The notes beneath the pieces were generated by a model. The model saw nothing but the letters and a program-made list of their open reading frames with translations. It did not search any database and was not told the origin of the DNA. The translations under genes and the position numbers were made by a program. A DNA stretch of 11,579 nucleotides, taken from RGIG7213 sp045636245. GTDB taxonomy: Bacteria > Bacillota > Clostridia > Oscillospirales > CAG-272. This document shows, piece by piece, positions 7,311 through 11,579 of this stretch (its first letter is position 1; the number at the start of each line of letters is the position of its first letter). Location: contig JAZTXA010000152.1 of assembly GCA_045636245.1 (NCBI GenBank), forward strand, positions 1-11,579. Reading direction: 5' to 3'.

Positions 7311-7883
7311 TTAAGAATTATCTTTTGATTTCAGAATTTTTTCTTCCGAATCCTTTTTAAGCTGTGCCCTTAAATTTTTTGTCCATTCCGACCACTGGCA
7401 GTTTTGCTCACCGTAGATAAGATTTTCCGTATATTCAAGCGGTATCCATGTAGAAATGTCAGCTTCGTTGTGAGATACGACAGCTTCCATGTTGTCGAGC
7501 GCTTTAAAAAGCTTTGCTTCATCCGTTTTCATTTCGTTCATTTCGGTGAATAATGCTGAAAGTTCTTCGGCTGTTTTGCCCGGAAGCGAAGAGAGCAGGG
7601 AATTGATCGCATCCTCTTCCTTGTTTTCATCTTTTTCCGTCTTCAAAAAGGATGGAATATCTCCCGTTATCGCCTCGCCGAAATCGTGTATAAGACACAT
7701 TTTTATAAGCTTGTTTATGTCAAGATTCGGATATTCGTCGGCGCACAGCAAAGCCATGACCGACAAACGCCATGAATGCTCCGCAACGCTTTCCCGTCTT
7801 CCGCTTGATGTCCACGAGTGACGGGTGTTGCACTTAAGCTTTTCTATTTTATTTAAAAAATCAATAAACTGTCTGTTTTCCAT
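7311..7883 (-). CDS. HD-domain 5'-deoxynucleotidase-like protein (YfbR/HDDC2 type)
   Basis: A 190-residue soluble protein. The HD metal site is complete: His36 (in VAEHSWR), His66-Asp67 (in LIHDFGEA) and Asp130 (in ALDNMEA). Glu70 and Asp75, three and eight residues after the HD pair, and the Arg21/Trp24 segment near the N-terminus reproduce the spacing of E. coli YfbR. That enzyme removes the 5'-phosphate from deoxyribonucleoside monophosphates in the cytoplasm. The likely role here is therefore dNMP dephosphorylation in nucleotide salvage or pool control, although related HD proteins act on other phosphates. The start is supported by GGAGG six bases upstream. It is the last gene of the minus-strand operon, 33 bp after the signal peptidase-like gene and just before a terminator. 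The charged C-terminal tail has no obvious function. Confidence 0.87.
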   Translation of the reverse strand: MENRQFIDFLNKIEKLKCNTRHSWTSSGRRESVAEHSWRLSVMALLCADEYPNLDINKLIKMCLIHDFGEAITGDIPSFLKTEKDENKEEDAINSLLSSLPGKTAEELSALFTEMNEMKTDEAKLFKALDNMEAVVSHNEADISTWIPLEYTENLIYGEQNCQWSEWTKNLRAQLKKDSEEKILKSKDNS

Positions 7884-7916
7884 TTTTTCCTCCGCAGAAA
7901 TCGGGAATTAAAATAA

Positions 7917-8459
7917 TCACCGTTTCTTTGTTGTTTTTGTTGCCTTTTTTTCCCTACTGATAAGTGCTATAAGGTTGTCCGAAAAAAAGACGAATACAGC
8001 CAAAAAAACACCGACACCTATGGCAATGTAAGATCCGGGCGGATATTTGACCCATAAAATCAAATTACCTATCTTCGGAATGGTAAACACAGGCACGCCT
8101 ATGACCTCACTGCCTATTACAAGGTCAGGATCGGCTTCTTCTGACATATCCCCTTTTGTTGCAAAAACACGTTCATTTTCACCGTAAAGCAAGACTGCTT
8201 CTGTAATTCTGTGCGTTGCAACAACATTGTTTGTGACTTTATATGTAATAACGTCACCTACGTCGAGCGTATTTAGGTCAACATCTTTGACGTATATCAA
8301 AGAACCCAAAGGATATTCCGGATCCATTGTTGAATCAAGCACAACATATAGCTTCATATTAAATATTTTTGTTACCAAAAAAATCAGTACCAAAAGGCAA
8401 ATGAGGGAAATAATTACAATTCTCGCAATTTCTACGGTAGTTTTTAAAATTTTACTCAT
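7917..8459 (-). CDS. SipW-type (ER-type) signal peptidase I homologue with Thr at the nucleophile position
   Basis: A 180-residue membrane protein with one N-terminal helix (~12-33), an extracytoplasmic domain and a C-terminal helix (~144-165) followed by a Lys-rich cytoplasmic tail. Signal peptidase boxes are recognisable: VVLDSTMDPEYPLGSLIYV (39-57) for the usual V-x-SGSMEP box, then VVATHRITE with the general-base His83, and TKGDMSEEADP (Asp104, Asp110). His in place of Lys places it in the SipW/archaeal/eukaryotic-ER group. The residue aligned with the catalytic Ser, directly before Met45, is Thr44, with Ser43 beside it; the codon is clearly ACA. It may use Thr as nucleophile, use the neighbouring Ser, or be inactive. 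Its start lies 15 bp after the lipoprotein stop and lacks a clear ribosome binding site, so translation is probably coupled. The family is fairly sure; the activity is open. Confidence 0.82.
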   Translation of the reverse strand: MSKILKTTVEIARIVIISLICLLVLIFLVTKIFNMKLYVVLDSTMDPEYPLGSLIYVKDVDLNTLDVGDVITYKVTNNVVATHRITEAVLLYGENERVFATKGDMSEEADPDLVIGSEVIGVPVFTIPKIGNLILWVKYPPGSYIAIGVGVFLAVFVFFSDNLIALISREKKATKTTKKR

Positions 8460-8473
8460 TTTATCTGTTGCCG

Positions 8474-9391
8474 TTATTCTTCAATTTCTATTTGATATCT
8501 TTTTTCAACAGGGTGTTCTTCAAATGCCGCAACGTATGCCGCTTCTTTTATAATAGGAAGGTCGCTTCTTGATATTTCTGCGTTGAAATTCACATCACGC
8601 ACATCACACTTGAAAACTGTTGAAAAGATGGTGCAGGCGGCAAGCACACTGCCGCTTTTGGACGGGTGAGAAAAGTCGGGATCGTATATCTCCACTCGTG
8701 AATTTTCGTATACGTCTTTAAATGCAACACCTACAAGCGCAACATCGGCACCAACCTCTTTCGCAATTGCCGTATATGCCGCACGGTTTTTCATTTCCAT
8801 TTTTGCTGTGTCTCCGCCGTGTGTGGGTAACAGATGATGTCCCTCCTTGTATCCCCATGTTTCAAAGAAAACAATTTTAGCATCTGAATATTTTTCGATT
8901 TTTCTAACAATAGCCCGTGCACCAGAAATGAAATTTGAGGGGGTTTTGGCGGGATTTCCGCTTTGATCCTGAAGAATAATAAAATCATATTCATTAGCGG
9001 ACAATTTATCCTTTACTATGCTTCCGTATTCATCTGTAGAGTCTGCAAATTGAAAAAGGTAGTATCCGCCTCTTGTCACACTGTCAACCTTTACATTATA
9101 TCCTGCGGCATCACAAATAGATTTGAAAATAACCTCGGGCATATCGTTACAGTACGTGTAGCTGTTGCCGATGAAAAGCACGGAATATTCCTTATCCTTC
9201 GGCAATGAAGTATCATTCGCATCTGTTTTTTGGGATTCTGTTTCTTCTGCTGTTTGCAATTCAACAGTTTCCTCTTGTGTTGACGGCTCAGTTGTGCTGT
9301 CGCTCACAGTTTTGGATGATGTACAGCTCGGTACACATGAAAAAATGAGAGCTGACGATGTAAATATCAAAAATAGTTTTTTTAGGATCAT
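8474..9391 (-). CDS. SGNH-hydrolase lipoprotein (DUF4886-like)
   Basis: A 305-residue predicted lipoprotein. A short basic start and hydrophobic stretch lead to two possible lipobox cysteines, Cys19 (LIFSC) and Cys23 (VPSC). A ~40-residue Ser/Thr/Glu-rich linker typical of surface-tethered proteins follows. The catalytic domain starts at ~69 with VLFIGNSYTY, where Ser77 is the likely SGNH nucleophile. A conserved LQDQSGNP block comes later, and near the C-terminus DFSHPSKSG supplies the Asp-x-x-His pair. This arrangement fits SGNH/GDSL esterases of the DUF4886 kind, which may deacylate sugars or other surface substrates; the actual substrate is unknown. AGGAG lies eight bases upstream of the start. 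It is the second gene of the operon, 66 bp after the metallophosphatase gene and 14 bp before the signal peptidase-like gene. Confidence 0.87.
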   Translation of the reverse strand: MILKKLFLIFTSSALIFSCVPSCTSSKTVSDSTTEPSTQEETVELQTAEETESQKTDANDTSLPKDKEYSVLFIGNSYTYCNDMPEVIFKSICDAAGYNVKVDSVTRGGYYLFQFADSTDEYGSIVKDKLSANEYDFIILQDQSGNPAKTPSNFISGARAIVRKIEKYSDAKIVFFETWGYKEGHHLLPTHGGDTAKMEMKNRAAYTAIAKEVGADVALVGVAFKDVYENSRVEIYDPDFSHPSKSGSVLAACTIFSTVFKCDVRDVNFNAEISRSDLPIIKEAAYVAAFEEHPVEKRYQIEIEE

Positions 9392-9457
9392 GTTACAGTC
9401 TCCTTCTGCCGATTTTATTATATGCTTCGTTTAATGCAGAGTGCCTTTATATGTTTA

Positions 9458-10921
9458 TTATTCAGTTATCCACCTGGTGTCAGTCGGTATCTCAACATAT
9501 TCAGCTTCCGTAAGGTACTCGTCTACGATATCGCTGTCTTTTGTTGCAATAAGTCTGAAGGGACGGACGGAAGTGATGTCTTCCTTTGTAAGTCCCAGAC
9601 ATTTTGTGATGTTTTTCATGTGGAAACCCTGTATGGCAACATTGAAAATTGCATCGTCTTCTATCGGTTCTCCGTTAAATTTGATGGATTTTACAGCCTT
9701 TTCCTTTTCTGAAACTATGATCTGAACACCCTTTGAAAACTGATAAAATTCAGTGTGCACTCCGCCGAAAACTTCGGGACGGAAAATGTGATGAACCATC
9801 TTTTTTATGTGTACGCCCTTGATCGTCAAACGGTAAAGCTCGTCCCCAAACGGGTACATTTCAAGCAGATCACCGTATTCTACAATGGGGCCAAGTGTTT
9901 CGGCTCGTAAACTGCCCGATGCTATAATGGCAATATCAAGGCCGAAATAATCACGTATAACATCACAGAACAGTTTTCCTACTTCAGTCTCACAGTCGCG
10001 TCTGGGATGTGTTATCTGTCTTTCCAGTCTTGTTATATACCTGCTGTATTTTTGGTCCGTAACGTGCTTGTATTTTTGTATCACTCTTTCGAGTGCTGTA
10101 TCGCGCGGGCAATTATCCTCCGAAATGTCTATCAGTTCCCATTGATAGCTGTGCATCTTGTGCTTGTCTGTGTCAATAAGAATATCAAATCTTCCCAATT
10201 TGTCAGTACCGGTTGCCGCCTGTACTATCGGTATTCCGTTTACTGTATACGGTTCTTTGAGTGTTGTGTGGCTGTGTCCTCCGATGATAATATCGATACG
10301 GCTGTCGGTAAGAAGCATTTTTGCAAGCTTTTTGTCTTCCTCAAAGCCTAAATGTGTTAAAAGTACGGTAAGATCAAATTCTGTATTTCTGTATCTGTTG
10401 CATATTTTATTTATTTCTTTTGCGGCGTTTTGTACGTCAACATAATTCTTCACAGGGGTTCCGCTATCATCCATTTTCAGAATGTCACGTGTCACAACAC
10501 CGATAAACAGTATCTTCATTCCGTTTATTTTTTTTATAAAATGGGATCTGAAAAGATGTGCACGGGTGTTTTTTACATAGATGTTTGCGCTTATTATCGG
10601 AAAACGGGCGCATTTTTCTATGAAAAGTAAGTGCGGAACACCGTAATCAAATTCGTGGTTGCCGACACAAGCGACATCAGGGGAAAGCATGTTCATTATT
10701 TCAATGGTAGAAAGTCCCTTGAATTCGCTGTCGATTACAGAACCGCGGAGCATATCACCCGCCACAGCGTAAATTACATTTTCTTCTTTTTGCCTTGTTT
10801 CGTTTATATATCCCGAGAGAAATGATATCCCTCCGATAACTTTATCATCAACAACTTCACACATGAAATCACTGTGCAGATCGTTTGAATGAAGCAAAGT
10901 AAGTTTTTTCAGATTGCTCAT
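9458..10921 (-). CDS. 5'-nucleotidase/UDP-sugar hydrolase family metallophosphatase, no signal peptide
   Basis: A 487-residue two-domain protein. The N-terminal metallophosphatase carries all five blocks: SNDLHS (Asp14, His16), AGDMLRGS (Asp56), GNHEFDYG (87-94), THLG (~189) and GGHSHT (~213). The C-terminal half has features of the 5'-nucleotidase C domain, notably ASGSLRAETLG and MYPFGDELYRLTIKG. Relatives such as UshA and CpdB hydrolyse nucleoside monophosphates, UDP-sugars or cyclic nucleotides, usually outside the cytoplasm. Here the protein opens directly into the first beta strand (MSNLKKLTLLHSND), so it is probably cytoplasmic. The frame stays open upstream to 10996, but that start lies inside the promoter; the ATG at 10921 has an AGGTGG ribosome binding site and is preferred. 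It is the first gene of the minus-strand operon. Confidence 0.9.
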   Translation of the reverse strand: MSNLKKLTLLHSNDLHSDFMCEVVDDKVIGGISFLSGYINETRQKEENVIYAVAGDMLRGSVIDSEFKGLSTIEIMNMLSPDVACVGNHEFDYGVPHLLFIEKCARFPIISANIYVKNTRAHLFRSHFIKKINGMKILFIGVVTRDILKMDDSGTPVKNYVDVQNAAKEINKICNRYRNTEFDLTVLLTHLGFEEDKKLAKMLLTDSRIDIIIGGHSHTTLKEPYTVNGIPIVQAATGTDKLGRFDILIDTDKHKMHSYQWELIDISEDNCPRDTALERVIQKYKHVTDQKYSRYITRLERQITHPRRDCETEVGKLFCDVIRDYFGLDIAIIASGSLRAETLGPIVEYGDLLEMYPFGDELYRLTIKGVHIKKMVHHIFRPEVFGGVHTEFYQFSKGVQIIVSEKEKAVKSIKFNGEPIEDDAIFNVAIQGFHMKNITKCLGLTKEDITSVRPFRLIATKDSDIVDEYLTEAEYVEIPTDTRWITE

Positions 10922-10949
10922 ATACCACCTTGTGAAAGATAAAAACTGC

Positions 10950-10974
10950 GTACAGCACAAAACCCATACTGTAC
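10950..10974 (-). promoter_or_regulatory. Small hairpin in the operon leader
   Basis: A 6-bp GTACAG/CTGTAC stem with a 13-nt loop lies a few bases after the predicted transcript start and ~28 nt upstream of the start codon. It could stabilise the mRNA 5' end or be an operator; nothing further supports either. Confidence 0.3.
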
Positions 10975-10986
10975 TCGGTTCTAAAA

Positions 10987-11015
10987 AGTGTACCATAAAT
11001 TGATGTTCATGTCAA
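10987..11015 (-). promoter_or_regulatory. SigmaA promoter of the minus-strand four-gene operon
   Basis: Read on the minus strand: -35 TTGACA (11015-11010), a 17-bp spacer and a -10 TACACT (10992-10987). Transcription should start near 10980, ~59 nt upstream of the ATG at 10921. No other good promoter is seen ahead of the three downstream genes. Confidence 0.8.
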
Positions 11016-11105
11016 TAATTATTCCGCGATTTTCTTTTATGAGATACCGATAACGCATTTTTGGAAAAAATTTTTCAGTAAATTAAAAATAATGCCAAAT
11101 AGCAC

Positions 11106-11134
11106 TTGATTTTTTCATCGATGTGTGATATACT
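11106..11134 (+). promoter_or_regulatory. Strong extended -10 promoter upstream of tRNA-Ser
   Basis: -35 TTGATT (11106-11111), a 17-bp spacer and -10 TATACT (11129-11134) preceded by TGa, an extended -10 element. The ~45 bp upstream are A/T-tract-rich (GAAAAAATTTTTC at ~11063-11075), like an UP element of stable-RNA genes. The predicted start is near 11141, giving a ~247-nt leader before the tRNA. Confidence 0.72.
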
Positions 11135-11140
11135 GACAAA

Positions 11141-11387
11141 GTCGGTTGTTAGCATATAGTAATGACCGAGATTTTCCAAAGCGAACAGCAAGCAAAAAAA
11201 TTCGGCACGCTGACAGGACATAACGGGGCTGACTCGAAAGGTAGCCGAGTTTATCACTCTGCAACTTGCGAAAGCTCTCGTTTTCTCGCAAAATCTCTCA
11301 AATGCTTCATTTTTCTTGAATTTTGAGTGAATGCATTTTAACTTTGGCCTTGCAAAAGCCGTGCAAAATTCAAACACAATTTAATAT
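11141..11387 (+). ncRNA. Long structured tRNA leader or small RNA candidate, no convincing gene
   Basis: This ~247-nt segment lies between a strong promoter and tRNA-Ser. It contains a 21-nt exact copy of part of the tRNA (11219-11239). That copy can fold with the following bases into a 6-bp stem with one bulged G (11227-11233 with 11241-11246) and a 7-nt loop UCGAAAG. A second 6-bp hairpin, TTGCGA/TCGCAA (11266-11271 with 11286-11291), follows, and two mutually exclusive AT-rich pairings occur around 11297-11340. It might be a processed leader, an independent small RNA or a decayed tRNA. A 100-codon minus-strand frame spans it but has no family features. Transcription is inferred, not shown. 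Confidence 0.4.
11219..11239 (+). repeat. 21-nt direct repeat of the tRNA-Ser D-loop/anticodon segment (upstream copy)
   Basis: Identical over 21 bases to 11407-11427 within tRNA-Ser: the end of the D-loop, the 3' side of the D stem, the 5' side of the anticodon stem and the CGAAA of the loop. Identity stops abruptly on both sides. A weak further echo of the acceptor 3' strand, CTCTGC, occurs at 11257-11262. Confidence 0.95.
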
Positions 11388-11476
11388 GCAGAGGTATCGA
11401 AGCGGTCATAACGGGGCTGACTCGAAATCAGTTTGTGGGCAACCACACGAGGGTTCGAATCCCTCCCTCTGCGCCA
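11388..11476 (+). tRNA. tRNA-Ser(CGA)
   Basis: A complete class II tRNA. The acceptor stem GCAGAGG pairs with CCTCTGC, followed by discriminator G and an encoded CCA (11474-11476). It has a short 3-bp D stem, anticodon stem GCTGA/TCAGT with loop CTCGAAA (anticodon CGA, reading UCG), a long variable arm TGTGG-GCAA-CCACA and a T arm GAGGG-TTCGAAT-CCCTC. The long variable arm and anticodon both specify serine. It is followed directly by a terminator. Confidence 0.97.
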
Positions 11477-11520
11477 AATAAAACAGGACACTCCTTGTGG
11501 GTGTCCTGTTTTATTTTCTT
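11477..11520 (+). terminator. Terminator after tRNA-Ser, possibly bidirectional
   Basis: A perfect 15-bp stem (11477-11491 with 11501-11515) has a 9-nt loop and leads into TTTTCTT. Its left arm starts at the base after the tRNA CCA. The minus-strand exit is also T-rich (TTTTATTTGG), so it could also stop a convergent gene. Confidence 0.9.
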
Positions 11521-11529
11521 ATTTTCCTT

Positions 11530-11577
11530 TTAGGTGCTTGGGGCGGAAGAATAGGAAAGCTCCTCGATCTTGACCTG
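11530..11577 (-). CDS. Possible C-terminal end of a convergent gene (partial)
   Basis: The last 48 bases read on the minus strand encode an open tail ending QVKIEELSYSSAPST and a TAA, just beyond the bidirectional-looking terminator. The codon choice is plausible for a gene, but all three minus frames are open to the edge over this short distance. It is too short for any family call; it may simply be spacer. Confidence 0.25.
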   Translation of the reverse strand, partial: QVKIEELSYSSAPST

Positions 11578-11579
11578 AC

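Noticed and set aside
9417..9446. An internal promoter ahead of the SGNH lipoprotein gene
   Set aside because: A perfect TATAAT occurs on the minus strand (9422-9417), but no -35-like hexamer lies 16-18 bp upstream.
10922..10996. A 25-residue N-terminal extension of the metallophosphatase
   Set aside because: The upstream ATG lies in the spacer of the predicted promoter and before the transcript start; the ATG at 10921 has its own ribosome binding site and begins at the conserved first strand.
11075..11377. A 100-codon minus-strand open frame across the tRNA leader
   Set aside because: It overlaps a strong + strand promoter and the structured leader, has no clear ribosome binding site or recognised domain, and is Phe/Cys-rich, as expected for a chance reading of AT-rich structured DNA.
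11388..11579. An integrated element at the 3' end of tRNA-Ser
   Set aside because: The tRNA is complete and followed directly by its own terminator; no integrase and no repeat of the tRNA 3' end is present in the window.

Overview
The window looks like a chromosomal piece of an anaerobic gut or rumen clostridium (Bacillota, Oscillospiraceae/Ruminococcaceae-like). The reasons are moderate-to-low GC, strong TTGACA/TATAAT-type promoters with 17-bp spacers, GGAGG-type ribosome binding sites, two dockerin-bearing secreted proteins and a Firmicutes-type tRNA-Ser. I cannot name a species. No IS, prophage or CRISPR array is visible.

Left part (1-2003, all + strand): the 3' end of an amino-acid ABC transporter ATPase and its terminator, then a two-gene unit with its own consensus promoter. 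That unit encodes an MgtC/SapB-type membrane protein and an MBL-fold hydrolase, and ends in a perfect palindrome that can stop transcription from both sides.

Centre (2009-7154): two large paralogous genes, 801 and 802 residues, transcribed divergently from a 275-bp shared control region. Each product has a signal peptide, a phosphodiester glycosidase (NAGPA-like) domain, two ~40-residue repeats, a ricin-type lectin region and a C-terminal dockerin. Both look like secreted cellulosome or surface components. Their signal-peptide coding regions are almost identical as DNA, including synonymous positions, and form inverted repeats flanking the two promoters.

Right part (7269-11015, - strand): a four-gene operon read right to left from one strong promoter. 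It encodes a 5'-nucleotidase-like metallophosphatase without a signal peptide, an SGNH/DUF4886-like lipoprotein, a SipW-type signal peptidase whose expected catalytic Ser is Thr, and a YfbR-like HD 5'-deoxynucleotidase. A hairpin terminator follows.

Right end (11106-11579, + strand): a strong extended -10 promoter, a ~247-nt leader without a convincing gene, tRNA-Ser(CGA) with encoded CCA, and a 15-bp-stem terminator. The leader carries a 21-nt exact copy of the D-loop-to-anticodon part of that tRNA, in a sequence that can refold into its own hairpin. The last bases may hold the 3' end of a convergent gene.

The best candidates for something undescribed are the tRNA-fragment leader, the inverted signal-peptide cassettes around the divergent promoters, and the Thr-variant signal peptidase.
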